Counted from the stretch's first letter, positions 7,822 to 16,408 are shown. The stretch: 32,592 nt of DNA from Opitutaceae bacterium (GCA_025355125.1 JANXLP010000399.1:1-32592); one strand, 5' to 3'. A program made the numbers and translations. The notes: a model not told the origin generated them from the letters alone.

Positions 7822-9945
7822 TCAAGGCCCGAGCACTCCGACGCCCGTCGCCGCCAAGATCGGACCACACACCTGCCGGAGCCGCTGCACGGTGAAGGGC
7901 TTGGCCAGCAGTGGCACGGATGTGCGCGCGAGCAACTCACCGAGGCTGGCCTCGCCGGCGTGGCCCGTGATAAAAACGAAACGGTTCGCGAACTCCGGCC
8001 GCAGTTCGCACAGCCGCCGGTAAAATTCGGGGCCGTTCATCCCCGGCATCCGCACATCCGAGATCACCAGCGCATACGTCTCGCGCGCGGCGTGGCGCAG
8101 GGCTTCGGCCGCGTCGGCCACCGCATCCACCCGGCAGCCGAGGCCGGCGCGCAGGGCCTCTTGGAGAAATTCTCGCACGACCTCCTCGTCCTCCACCAAC
8201 AACACCCGCCGCCCCGGGCCGCGCTCCGGGCCGTCTTCCGGTCCGGGCGGCGCGGCGACAGGCAATGGCGACACCGCATCGCTGGCCGCCAGGGGCAGAC
8301 TCACGGTGAAGCACGCGCCCTCATCGGGCTGGCTGCTCACGGTGATTTTTCCGCCCTGCTGCTGAATCAAGCTGTAGGAAATACTCAAGCCGAGGCCCGT
8401 CCCCTGATCAGGCCCCTTTGTGGTGAAAAAGGGATCGAAAATCCGCTCGAGCAACTCCGGCGCGATCCCACAGCCGTTGTCCGCCACTTCGAGACGGCCC
8501 CACCCGTCCCGGCGCGACACCTGCAGCCTGAGGCGCGGCTCGGGCCGGTGCGCCGTCGCGTGAAGCGCGTTGATCACCAGATTCATCACGATCTGTTTCA
8601 GTTGCGCGGGATCGGCAAAAACCGTCACGGGTGCGGGCGGGGCCAGGGTATGCAGGGCGACGCGGGCCTCGCGCAGTTGAAACTTGAGCATGGTGACCGC
8701 CTCATCGACGAGCTTCGCGAGGTTCACGAGTTCCGGTTGGCCGCTCGCGGGTTTCGAAAGCTGCAGGAGCTGGCGGATGATGCCGGCGGCCTCCTGCACG
8801 CTTTTGCAAATGTAGCCAACGTAGGCACGACCGCGCTCGCTCGCTTCCATTTCAAGCAGCTGCGAAAAACCCAGCACGGGCGTGAGTTTGTTGTTCAGCT
8901 CGTGCGCGATGCCCCCGACGAGGGTGTCCAGCAGCAGCTGTTTTTCCTCGCGCTGCAGGTGACGCTCCACGGCGCGCTGTTCGGTGCGATCCTCGATACA
9001 GGCGCAGATCTGGCCGGTCTCGCGGATCCAATCGGTCGAGAAGTGAAACAGCCGCCGGCCCCGGTCGCCGAGTTCCAGGTTGAATTCACGGGTGCCGACC
9101 GCCGGCGCCGACCGCTCATGGTTGCGCAGCATCTGACGGAACGCCGTTTGCTCGCGCTCGGCGACGAGATCCGCCAGCGAGAAACTTCCGGTCTCGGCGG
9201 GACCGCGGCCGAGCAGCTCGACCAACCGGCGATTGTGCGTCTGCACCGCGCCTTGCAGATCGAGCAAGGCGACCCCGACGGCGTTGCTTTCGAAAAGCCC
9301 GCGATACAGCCCCTGCGCCTGCCGGAGCGCTTGGTTAGCTTGGAAGAGTTCGAGATTCTGACGGCGCGCATTCTCGTGCTGGTCGCGCAGCGCGGTGAGC
9401 TGTTCGCCCACCAGCCGCGTCTGCAGCCGCGCCAGCGCCTGCACCGGAATCAGTCCGACCAACTGATGCGCCACATCCACCAGCACCACGTCCTCATGAA
9501 ACTCCTCGGTCGGTCGGCCCAGAGCCTGGTCCAGCATCGGCCGCAGGGGCGTCTGGATGGTAAAGACCAACGGGTGCGCCACCTGCGCCGTATGCGCGGG
9601 GCTCCGGCTGTTGAGCGCAAAACCGAACCGCGAGCCCAGCAAAAAACCCACCCGCGTGCGCGAGCAGAGTCCGGTGACCCGCCCCTCCCGCACGAGCGCG
9701 AAAAAATCCATGGCTCGCTCGCGAAACAGGCAATGCACTTCCTCCAGCGGCAAATCGTGCGGCAGCGATTCGCAGTGATGCACCAACGACTCGAGCGCGA
9801 TCCGCTCCACCGAAAGCACCTCGGGCTCACACCGCGAGGATTCGCCGCGGACATCGCTGTCTGCGGCCAGCAGGAACCCGCTCTGAGCATGGGCGTTTTG
9901 GGCAAGTAAAATCATTTGGAACCAGTATCGGTTCAAAAATTCCAT
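7822..9945 (-). CDS. Soluble hybrid sensor histidine kinase: CBS-like, PAS, HisKA, HATPase, receiver
   Basis: A 707-aa protein with no membrane segment, so a cytoplasmic sensor. Residues about 42-170 look like a CBS pair: a hydrophobic strand, GRVTGLCSRTRVGFLLG, then LRPMLDQALGRP and a second half with HQLVGLIPVQALARLQ. Such modules often bind nucleotides. A short coiled coil and a PAS domain (about 212-320) follow. The kinase core has H-box HELNNK (H348), N-box NLVINALHAT, DNGCGI and GTGLGLSISYSLIQQQGG. The C-terminal receiver has acid pair E585/D586, phosphoacceptor D630 (VISDVRMPG), T660 and K682. All catalytic residues are intact. It is divergent from the chemoreceptor gene and two genes upstream of the NtrC-type regulator, a possible phosphorelay partner. 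An alternative start at Met11 (9915) fits a candidate promoter better. Confidence 0.9.
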   Translation of the reverse strand: MEFLNRYWFQMILLAQNAHAQSGFLLAADSDVRGESSRCEPEVLSVERIALESLVHHCESLPHDLPLEEVHCLFRERAMDFFALVREGRVTGLCSRTRVGFLLGSRFGFALNSRSPAHTAQVAHPLVFTIQTPLRPMLDQALGRPTEEFHEDVVLVDVAHQLVGLIPVQALARLQTRLVGEQLTALRDQHENARRQNLELFQANQALRQAQGLYRGLFESNAVGVALLDLQGAVQTHNRRLVELLGRGPAETGSFSLADLVAEREQTAFRQMLRNHERSAPAVGTREFNLELGDRGRRLFHFSTDWIRETGQICACIEDRTEQRAVERHLQREEKQLLLDTLVGGIAHELNNKLTPVLGFSQLLEMEASERGRAYVGYICKSVQEAAGIIRQLLQLSKPASGQPELVNLAKLVDEAVTMLKFQLREARVALHTLAPPAPVTVFADPAQLKQIVMNLVINALHATAHRPEPRLRLQVSRRDGWGRLEVADNGCGIAPELLERIFDPFFTTKGPDQGTGLGLSISYSLIQQQGGKITVSSQPDEGACFTVSLPLAASDAVSPLPVAAPPGPEDGPERGPGRRVLLVEDEEVVREFLQEALRAGLGCRVDAVADAAEALRHAARETYALVISDVRMPGMNGPEFYRRLCELRPEFANRFVFITGHAGEASLGELLARTSVPLLAKPFTVQRLRQVCGPILAATGVGVLGP
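9919..9934. promoter_or_regulatory. Inverted repeat GAACC-N6-GGTTC near kinase start
   Basis: Arms GAACC (9919-9923) and GGTTC (9930-9934) flank six bases. The site lies between the first ATG of the hybrid kinase (9945) and its Met11 codon (9915). If translation starts at Met11, this is a 5'-leader or operator site; otherwise it is coding sequence. Confidence 0.25.
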
Positions 9946-9947
9946 TC

Positions 9948-9976
9948 ATGAATCTCGCACGTTACAACTGAGTCAA
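9948..9976 (-). promoter_or_regulatory. Candidate promoter of hybrid kinase gene
   Basis: On the minus strand TTGACT (9971-9976, 5 of 6 with consensus) is separated by 17 bases from ATTCAT (9948-9953, 3 of 6). Transcription would begin near 9941, inside the first possible codons, which favours Met11 as the translation start. Pattern match only. Confidence 0.25.
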
Positions 9977-9994
9977 AACTCGCCGCCCCTCCCG

Positions 9995-10015
9995 CCGGCC
10001 CTCTCCGAGGGCCGG
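9995..10015. repeat. Perfect 9-bp palindrome in divergent intergenic region
   Basis: CCGGCCCTC (9995-10003) and GAGGGCCGG (10007-10015) form a perfect 9-bp stem around the loop TCC. The site lies between two divergent gene starts, so it is not a normal terminator. The TCTCCGA centre is the same as in the stop-adjacent repeats at 15083 and 16462, so it may be a diverged member of that family or a shared operator. Confidence 0.4.
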
Positions 10016-10110
10016 TTGAACGCTCACACCTTGTTACAATTTCGCGGGTTGTCTGAAGTTTTACCTCAAGGAGCCGAACTCCGAGGGTTCAACTTGCCGC
10101 ATCCACATTC

Positions 10111-12048
10111 ATGATTTCTATCCTAGCTCGTCCTGTCGCAACCCTCCACGGCAAACTGCGTTCATCGATCATTCTCGGCGGGCTCCTCTGCCTTGGGCTT
10201 TGTCTCGGAGCGGTCGTGATCCTCAGTCGCGTCGAGCGGCGGGTAACCGGACTGGCTAGCGACATTTCCGCCCAAGCCGCGCCAGCCGCCGACCTCATGC
10301 GCGCCGCCAATCTGGTGGCCCACAAAGTCTCTACTTACGCCCGCACCCACAGCGATCCGGACCACAAATCAGCCCTCATGGAATTCCGTTCCGCCGCGCG
10401 TAAGTTCGGTCAGGTGCGCGTCGATATGGTGGGGCGCGACGATGGCACGGCGATGATAGAGGTCGTGCGCCGGACCCTCCCGCTGCTTACCGGCTGGCGC
10501 AATGCCTTCGAGGCGACCGCCAAATATTTCCAGATGTGCGACCGCTCCGTGCGAGGTCTCGCCGCCCAGAGTTCCCTCCTGAATATCCTCTACACGCAAC
10601 TGACCACCGACGACGGCACGCTGATTCCCGGTGATCGCGCCCCCGCCCATCGCAAAACCTTCGAGATCGCCCTCGGCTCCATCGGGGAGATCCAAAACCT
10701 CGTCCTCTTTTCCGCCACCTCGCTGGATCCTCAGTATCTCGAAAAGGCGGTGGGCCGCCAGAAACAGATGGTCGATTCGCTGGGCGTGATCTACGCCGCG
10801 ACGCCGCCCTCCGATCTCCGCGACTTCATCGAGGACGTGCTCTCAAAGACCAAGGATCTCCGCGACGAACTCCTGAGTCTCCGCAGTTCCATCTCCGAGC
10901 GCGATCAGGAGCAGGCCAATCTCATCGCCGCCGGCGAACGCCTGTTGGGTGAGTTGGACCCTGTGGGCCAGCGCGTGATGACCAGGGCCGTCATGATCGC
11001 GGGATTCTCCAGCGCCCACTTGCGATTGACGGTCTACGGGCTCGCCGTGGCCGCATTCACATTTCCATTTCTAGGTCTGGTCGCCGGCCGCTTAATCATG
11101 CGTGGCATCAGCCGGCACCTCGCACCCATCACCGATCGCCTCACCACCGCGGTTGCGGCCACCGCCGATAACACCAGCCACGCCGAACGCGCCGCAGCCG
11201 ACCTCGCCGCCGCTTCCGCCCAACAGGCCTCTGCGCTCACCCTGCTCAGCACGGGTGCGGAGGAAATCGCGGGCGCGACCCGGACCAACCTCGGTCGCAT
11301 GCGCGACGCGGCCCAACTCGCGGAGAACGCCAGCGACCGGGCAACCCACGGGGGCGGGAGCGTCACGAGCATGAACGCTGCCATGCACGACATCAGCAAC
11401 AGCAGCACCCTCATCCGCCAGGCCGTCACCGCCATCGACGAAATCGCGTTTCAAACCAATCTGCTCGCATTGAACGCCGCCATCGAAGCGGCCCGCGCCG
11501 GCGAGGCCGGCCGCGGCTTCGCGGTGGTGGCCGAAGAGGTGCGCCGCCTCGCCCAGCGCAGCGCGGCCTCCGCGCGGGAATCCGCGGAGGTCGTCGCCAC
11601 CACCCAGGCGGCCACCGCCCGCGGGGTCGAGACCGCGAGCCGCGTCGGTCGCGATTTCGAAGCCATCACTCACGACATCGGCCGTCTACGTTCACTCGTG
11701 CGCGAGACGTCCGCCGCGTCCGAGCAACAGGGCAAAAATACCGAGACAATGACCGGGACCCTGCGTGAATTGAACGCGGCGACGGGTGCCACCGCCGACC
11801 AAGCCAGTCGCAGCGCGCACGTCGCCATCGCATTCCGTGACGACGCGAGACAACTCGAAACCGACACCGCCGAACTGACCCGCTTCCTCGACGTCGCCCA
11901 CGCCTCATCAAAGCGCCAACACATAGCAGCACCAGCGAGCCCCTCCACCAATCGCAGCGACACGAGCGCCCAAGCGGTGCCGCCCCGCGCGATCCGCCTC
12001 GTCGGCAGGAAGCAGCGTTCGCTCGCACTCGTTCGGAAAGAGGTTTGA
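10111..12048 (+). CDS. Methyl-accepting chemotaxis protein
   Basis: A 645-aa chemoreceptor. Membrane helix 1 is at about residues 19-39. An all-helical ligand-binding domain of about 265 residues follows; its size suits a double four-helix bundle (HBM-like), but that is a guess. Membrane helix 2 is at about 305-327. The cytoplasmic coiled coil carries the signalling hairpin tip [20 protein letters not shown] and [15 protein letters not shown] (about 444-490), which contacts CheA and CheW. I see no clear HAMP domain between helix 2 and the coiled coil, and no C-terminal pentapeptide for CheR tethering. No che or flagellar gene is nearby, so it is an orphan receptor. Its stop overlaps an alternative TTG start of the next gene. 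The ATG at 10111 has no close Shine-Dalgarno sequence; AAGGAG lies about 40 bases upstream. Confidence 0.95.
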   Translation: MISILARPVATLHGKLRSSIILGGLLCLGLCLGAVVILSRVERRVTGLASDISAQAAPAADLMRAANLVAHKVSTYARTHSDPDHKSALMEFRSAARKFGQVRVDMVGRDDGTAMIEVVRRTLPLLTGWRNAFEATAKYFQMCDRSVRGLAAQSSLLNILYTQLTTDDGTLIPGDRAPAHRKTFEIALGSIGEIQNLVLFSATSLDPQYLEKAVGRQKQMVDSLGVIYAATPPSDLRDFIEDVLSKTKDLRDELLSLRSSISERDQEQANLIAAGERLLGELDPVGQRVMTRAVMIAGFSSAHLRLTVYGLAVAAFTFPFLGLVAGRLIMRGISRHLAPITDRLTTAVAATADNTSHAERAAADLAAASAQQASALTLLSTGAEEIAGATRTNLGRMRDAAQLAENASDRATHGGGSVTSMNAAMHDISNSSTLIRQAVTAIDEIAFQTNLLALNAAIEAARAGEAGRGFAVVAEEVRRLAQRSAASARESAEVVATTQAATARGVETASRVGRDFEAITHDIGRLRSLVRETSAASEQQGKNTETMTGTLRELNAATGATADQASRSAHVAIAFRDDARQLETDTAELTRFLDVAHASSKRQHIAAPASPSTNRSDTSAQAVPPRAIRLVGRKQRSLALVRKEV

Positions 12049-12080
12049 ATACCGGTGTCGCTGGCATTCAGCATACCCGG

Positions 12081-12854
12081 GTGAAAAAACTCCTCGGCAA
12101 GCGCGCCCTCGTCACCGCCGGCGCCCAAGGCATCGGTCTCGCCATCAGCCGTCGCCTGCTCGCCGCCGGTTGCGATGTATTCGTCCATTTCCGCAGCAGC
12201 GCCGCCGGGTCGCAGGAACTCGCCGCCGAGGCCGCCACGCTGGGTCGCCGCTTCGGCAGCGCGAGCGCCGATCTCACGTCCACCGAGGGCTGCAATCCGC
12301 TCGTGGCCGAGGCCGTGGCCTTCCTCGGTGGGCTCGATATTTTGATCAACAACGCCGGCTCGCTCATCGCGCGCAAAACCCTCGCCGAGGCCGACGACAA
12401 TTTCTGGGCCGAGACCATTTCGCTCAACGTCGGCAGCCTGCGTCGCGTGACCCGCGCCGCCGCCCCGCATCTCATCGCCGCCGCAAAAACCGGCGGCGGC
12501 GCGAGCATCGTGAATCTTTCTTCGCTCGCGGGCCGCAAGGGCGGTCATCCCGGATCCCTCGCCTACTCCACCGCCAAGGGCGCTGTGCTCACCTTCACCC
12601 GCGCGCTCGCCAACGAGCTCGGGCCACAAGGCGTGCGCGTAAACGCGTTGGCCCCGGGCCTCATCCTCGGCACGAGTTTTCACAACACGCACACCTCGGC
12701 CGAATCGGCGCGCGCGACCGTCGCCGGGATTCCTTTGGCCCGCGGCGGCAACGCCGACGATGTCGCGCGCGCCGCGGTGTTTCTCGCGAGCGAGTTTGAC
12801 GGTTTTATCACCGGCGCGACGCTCGACGTGAACGGTGGCGTTTACGGGTGTTGA
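12081..12854 (+). CDS. Classical short-chain dehydrogenase/reductase
   Basis: A 257-aa NAD(P)-dependent oxidoreductase with a Rossmann fold. Counted from the GTG at 12081, the cofactor loop is TAGAQGIG (12-19), the structural NNAG is at 90-93, and the active site is Ser147/148, Tyr162 and Lys166 (YSTAK). The C-terminal half has the usual RVNALAPG and LASEFDGFITGATLDVNGG. This is the FabG/3-oxoacyl-reductase-like group, whose members act on many alcohols, sugars and acyl chains, so the substrate cannot be named. An in-frame TTG at 12045 would add 12 residues and overlap the chemoreceptor stop. I chose GTG because SDRs normally begin a few residues before the first strand. The gene follows the chemoreceptor with no room for a promoter. 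Confidence 0.88.
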   Translation: MKKLLGKRALVTAGAQGIGLAISRRLLAAGCDVFVHFRSSAAGSQELAAEAATLGRRFGSASADLTSTEGCNPLVAEAVAFLGGLDILINNAGSLIARKTLAEADDNFWAETISLNVGSLRRVTRAAAPHLIAAAKTGGGASIVNLSSLAGRKGGHPGSLAYSTAKGAVLTFTRALANELGPQGVRVNALAPGLILGTSFHNTHTSAESARATVAGIPLARGGNADDVARAAVFLASEFDGFITGATLDVNGGVYGC

Positions 12855-12867
12855 ATACTAAAAGTTA

Positions 12868-12891
12868 GAACGCGTTGCTGGGAACGCGCTC
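12868..12891. repeat. Stop-adjacent palindrome between convergent genes
   Basis: GAACGCGTT (12868-12876) pairs with AACGCGCTC (12883-12891) around a 6-base loop, with one G-U pair on the minus strand. Read on the minus strand it begins GTAGGAGCGCG directly after the TGA of the PQQ dehydrogenase. It also lies 14 bases after the stop of the convergent dehydrogenase gene. It could act as a bidirectional terminator, though the T-rich stretch is weak. Confidence 0.5.
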
Positions 12892-12895
12892 CTAC

Positions 12896-15028
12896 TCACG
12901 GCAGCGCAAACGCCACGTAAGCATCGCCGGACTTCGTGCCCATCTTGCCGCCGCCGCAGGCGATCACGACGTATTGACGCCCATCGACCGAGTAGGTCGC
13001 GGGCGTCGCGTAGCCGCCGGCGGGTAACGGCACTTCCCAAAGTCTTTCGCCTGTCTTCGCGTCGAAGGCGCGGAATTTTTCGTCCTTGGTCGCTGCGATA
13101 AAAATGACGCCACCGGCCGTCACGATGGGGCCGCCGTAGTTTTCAGTGCCGGTGGGCGCGATGCCCCTCGCGGTGAGTTCGGGGAATTCACCGAGGGGTT
13201 TCTTCCACAGATACTCGCCCGTGTTGAGATCGAGCGCATTGAGCGTGCCCCAAGGCGGACGGAGCGCGGGATAGCCCTCCGGATCAAGGAAGCGCGTGTA
13301 GCCCGTGCTCACGTAGGGCGTGCGGGCCGTGGGCGCACCGGTCGCCTCCACTTTGCTCGCCGCGGTAGTTGCGGCGGCCGGGGCGGCGTCGAGACCGAGC
13401 ACGTAATCGGCGAGCGCCTGCTTCTGCTCGGCAGGGAGGAACGCGAACGACGGCATCACGCCCTTGCCGGCGGCGAAGAGTGCGAGCACATCGGCGGATT
13501 TTAATTTCTGCGCGGCGGCGGCGAGGCTCGGGATATTTTGCGCGGCGTTGCCCTCGCGGTTCACGCCGTGGCAGGCGACGCAGAGTTGCGCGTAGAGCGC
13601 GGCGCCGGAGCCGGGTTTGGCGTTGGTCTTCGTCGGCACCATCGTGTGAATCCACGCCATCTCGTTGGCGTTGACGTAGAGCACGCCGCGCGGATCGACG
13701 GCCGCCCCACCCCACTCGGCCCCGCCGTCGAAGCCGGGCAAGATGATCGTGCCGCGCTCGCTCGGCGGATCGAAGGGCACGTGCGGACGCGCGGCGCGGA
13801 GACGTTTTAGGACGGCGTCGCGTGAAGCCGAGGAGAGATCGGTGACTTCATCCTCCGTGAACTGTTGGCGAGCGAAGGCCGCGGGCTTCAGCGGACCGGG
13901 CTGCGTGGGCGAAGATTTTTCGCCGGCGAGGATCGACGGCGGCACGGGTTCCTCGCGCCACGGGAAAAGCGATTCTCCGGTCTCGCGGTTGAACGCCCAT
14001 ACGTGGCCGGACTTGGTGACCTGGGCGACGGCGGCGATTTTTTTACCGTCGCGCAGCACGTCACAGAGCACGGGCGGTGCGGGCAAATCGCGATCCCACT
14101 GGTCGTGATGGACGAACTGAAAATGCCATTTGCGTTCGCCGGTGTTGGCGTCGAGCGCGATGAGGCAATCGGTGTAGAGATTATCGCCGTGGCGGTCGCC
14201 GCCCCAGAAATCGAACGCGGCGGAGCCCGTCGGGACAAAAGCAATACCACGCGCCTCGTCGATCACGAGGCCGGCCCAGCAGTTGGCGCCGCCGGTGGTT
14301 TTCCAAGCGTCGGCCGGCCAGGTCTCGTGGCCCTTCTCGCCAGGAAACGGGATCGTGTGGAAAATCCAGCGGCGCGTGCCCGTGCGCACGTCGTAGGCGC
14401 GGATATGCCCGGGGGCGGCGGCGCCCGGACCTTCGCCCACGCGCATCGGCATGATGATGAGATCGCGGAAAATCGCGCCGGGCGTGTTGGCCGCGAGGTA
14501 GAGGCCCTTGGTATCGCGGTCGAGACCATCGAGAAGATCGATGCGACCGTGATCGCCGAAGGATTCGATGAGTTTGCCTGTGGAGGGATCGACGGCGTGG
14601 AGGAATCGGCCGGCGGAAAACATCAGGCGGCGTTCATCGCCGTCGTGCCACCAAGCGAGTCCGCGGTTCAGACCCGACGGACCCGAGGTGGCGCCGCCGG
14701 CGGGGTTGAAACGCCAGAGTTCGCGGCCGGTGGCGGCATCGAGCGCGAAGAGCACGAGCTGGGGCGTGGTGCCGTAGAGCACGCCGTCGATCACGAGCGG
14801 GTTACACTGGATCTGGGAGCGATTCTTGGGGTCGGCGTCGCCGGAACGAAACGTCCACGCGGGCTGGAGGCGGGCCACGTTGGCCGGCGTGATCTGGTTG
14901 AGATTCGAGTAGTGAGTGCCGCCGGCGTCGCCGAGATAGGCAGACCAGTTTTTATCGGCGGCGGCTTGGAGCGAAGCGGACGCGCACAGGAGCGCGATCA
15001 ACGCGGAGATGGGGAAATGGCGGCGCAT
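12896..15028 (-). CDS. PQQ-dependent dehydrogenase with internal cytochrome c domain
   Basis: A 710-aa exported quinohaemoprotein with a signal peptide at residues 1 to about 22. It should oxidise a sugar or alcohol in the periplasm and pass electrons through its own haem. The beta-propeller resembles membrane glucose/quinate dehydrogenases: HHDQWDRDLPAP (307-318) is the PQQ/metal-site signature, several blades carry the DxxTGxxxW motif (for example DANTGERKW), and the end GGYATPATYSVDGRQYV is typical. A cytochrome c domain is inserted between blades, with haem motif CVACH (483-487) and probable axial Met525. There is no N-terminal membrane domain, unlike E. coli Gcd. No pqq biosynthesis genes are in the window. 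The substrate is unknown; the L-rhamnose isomerase next door hints at a sugar. It lies 85 bases after that gene on the same strand. Confidence 0.92.
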   Translation of the reverse strand: MRRHFPISALIALLCASASLQAAADKNWSAYLGDAGGTHYSNLNQITPANVARLQPAWTFRSGDADPKNRSQIQCNPLVIDGVLYGTTPQLVLFALDAATGRELWRFNPAGGATSGPSGLNRGLAWWHDGDERRLMFSAGRFLHAVDPSTGKLIESFGDHGRIDLLDGLDRDTKGLYLAANTPGAIFRDLIIMPMRVGEGPGAAAPGHIRAYDVRTGTRRWIFHTIPFPGEKGHETWPADAWKTTGGANCWAGLVIDEARGIAFVPTGSAAFDFWGGDRHGDNLYTDCLIALDANTGERKWHFQFVHHDQWDRDLPAPPVLCDVLRDGKKIAAVAQVTKSGHVWAFNRETGESLFPWREEPVPPSILAGEKSSPTQPGPLKPAAFARQQFTEDEVTDLSSASRDAVLKRLRAARPHVPFDPPSERGTIILPGFDGGAEWGGAAVDPRGVLYVNANEMAWIHTMVPTKTNAKPGSGAALYAQLCVACHGVNREGNAAQNIPSLAAAAQKLKSADVLALFAAGKGVMPSFAFLPAEQKQALADYVLGLDAAPAAATTAASKVEATGAPTARTPYVSTGYTRFLDPEGYPALRPPWGTLNALDLNTGEYLWKKPLGEFPELTARGIAPTGTENYGGPIVTAGGVIFIAATKDEKFRAFDAKTGERLWEVPLPAGGYATPATYSVDGRQYVVIACGGGKMGTKSGDAYVAFALP

Positions 15029-15082
15029 GGGGATGCACCGATTTGGCGGAGGTTGGTCCGCGCGGCGAGACGGGAAACGGAA

Positions 15083-15105
15083 AGGGCGGGTCGGAGACCC
15101 GCCCT
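15083..15105 (-). repeat. Stop-adjacent palindrome after rhamnose isomerase
   Basis: GGGCGGGTC (15084-15092) and GACCCGCCC (15096-15104) form a perfect 9-bp stem with a 3-base loop, extended by an A-T pair. On the minus strand the element begins AAAGTAGGGCGGG, three bases after the TAA of the isomerase. Only three T residues follow, so termination is possible but weak. Confidence 0.6.
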
Positions 15106-15113
15106 ACTTTCCT

Positions 15114-16313
15114 TTACGCGTAGCTGCCGGCTTGGGAAATCCCGAGGTCTTGGCGGCGCTGCTTACGGTCGGCGGCGGCGTGCTTCGCGTAGCCGCTGCG
15201 ACGGTGCTCGGCGAGCGGATCGGCGGCGAGTTTGCTGGCCTTGCGCCAGGCGGCGATGGCGGGCGAGACATCGGTGAAGAAGGCTTTCTTCAGGACGAGT
15301 TCGGCATCGACGACGTTGTTGGCGGCTTGCGCGCGGCGGAGGGCGTCGTGATCAACAAGCGCGGCTTTGACGTAGAGTTCCTGCGCCATGATGACGGTCT
15401 GGATCGTCGCCTCGATCTTGGGTTTCTCGTTGTGCGACTGGTCGATCATGTAGGCGATCTTCGGCTGGCGCTTCCGCTCGTTGGCGAAGGTGTGGATCTC
15501 GTGGAAAATGCGGAAGACCTGATACGGGTCGATCGAGCCGAGGGTGAGGTCGTCGTCGGCGTAGCGGCGATCATTGAAGTGGAAACCGCCGAGCATGTCT
15601 TCATCGAGAAGCCAGGCGACGATCTGTTCGATGTTTTGCGCGACGTAGTGGTGGCCGGTATCGACGAGCACCTTGGCGCGCGGGCCTGCCTTTTTAGCGA
15701 GGATGTAGGCCATGCCCCAGTCGGCGATGTCGGTCGCGTAGAAGGCGGGCTCGAAGGGTTTGTATTCCACGAGCATCGTCTGCTTCGGGCCGATGCTCTG
15801 GTGCAGGGTCTTGAGGCTCTCTTCGAAGAACGCCTTGCGGGCGCGAATGTTGTCCTGACCAGGATAGCTCGTGCCCTCGGCGAACCAGAGGGAAAGATAC
15901 TCGCTGCCGACGGCCTGCATGATCGCGGCGGAATCGACGCAGTGTTGCACGGCGCGCGCACGGATGGCGGCGTCGTTATTGGCGAAGGCGCCCCATTTGT
16001 AGCACTGGTCTTGGAAGAGATTCGGATTGATGGAGCCGATCTTCACGCCGTGTTTGCGCGCGAGTTTGACGACGGCTTTCGGATCTTCGCCGGCTTTGAA
16101 ATCCCAGAGCACGTGGGCGGCGACCGTGGGGCAGCAACCGGTGAGGGCGTGGACATGGCCGGCGTCGGCGAGCTTGTCGTTCATGTCGATCGCGGCGGCG
16201 TCTTGGAAAAATTTACCGAAGCGCGTGCCGGTGTCGGCGAAACCCCATGAGGGAGTTTCGATCTTAAAAGTGGTGAGCGCCTCGACGGCGCGGCGGAGGA
16301 GTTTGGGAGACAT
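15114..16313 (-). CDS. rhaI: L-rhamnose isomerase (Pseudomonas stutzeri-type)
   Basis: A 399-aa TIM-barrel isomerase that interconverts L-rhamnose and L-rhamnulose, the first step of rhamnose use; relatives also act on D-allose and other rare sugars. The four metal ligands are recognisable in order: Glu183 (LVEYKPFEP), Asp218 (LVDTGHHY), His245 (GGFHFNDRR) and Asp291 (YMIDQSHN). Their spacing equals that of the P. stutzeri enzyme as I recall it (E219, D254, H281, D327). It therefore belongs to the short RhaI group rather than E. coli RhaA. The start is ATG 16313; an upstream extension of 95 residues is low-complexity Pro/Ser/Arg and overlaps the palindromes behind the receptor gene. No aldolase, kinase or mutarotase is nearby. 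Upstream, the receptor gene is separated from it by a strong terminator. Confidence 0.93.
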   Translation of the reverse strand: MSPKLLRRAVEALTTFKIETPSWGFADTGTRFGKFFQDAAAIDMNDKLADAGHVHALTGCCPTVAAHVLWDFKAGEDPKAVVKLARKHGVKIGSINPNLFQDQCYKWGAFANNDAAIRARAVQHCVDSAAIMQAVGSEYLSLWFAEGTSYPGQDNIRARKAFFEESLKTLHQSIGPKQTMLVEYKPFEPAFYATDIADWGMAYILAKKAGPRAKVLVDTGHHYVAQNIEQIVAWLLDEDMLGGFHFNDRRYADDDLTLGSIDPYQVFRIFHEIHTFANERKRQPKIAYMIDQSHNEKPKIEATIQTVIMAQELYVKAALVDHDALRRAQAANNVVDAELVLKKAFFTDVSPAIAAWRKASKLAADPLAEHRRSGYAKHAAADRKQRRQDLGISQAGSYA

Positions 16314-16408
16314 CGGGGAAAAGGTTTGAGGCGGGCGCGGAGTTGTCAGGCGAAAAGCCGGTGAACATTCCGGCGGACGGTCCGGGGTGAGGGCCGGCGG
16401 GCGGGCGC

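Noticed and set aside
7911..7930. A TGGCACG word resembling a sigma-54 -24 box
   Set aside because: It lies within the kinase coding sequence, on the wrong strand for neighbouring genes, and lacks a correctly spaced TTGC.
7744..9909. A 721-codon open frame on the plus strand opposite the hybrid kinase
   Set aside because: It mirrors the kinase gene, encodes His/Arg/Gln-rich sequence without domains, and is the usual by-product of strong GC bias at third codon positions.
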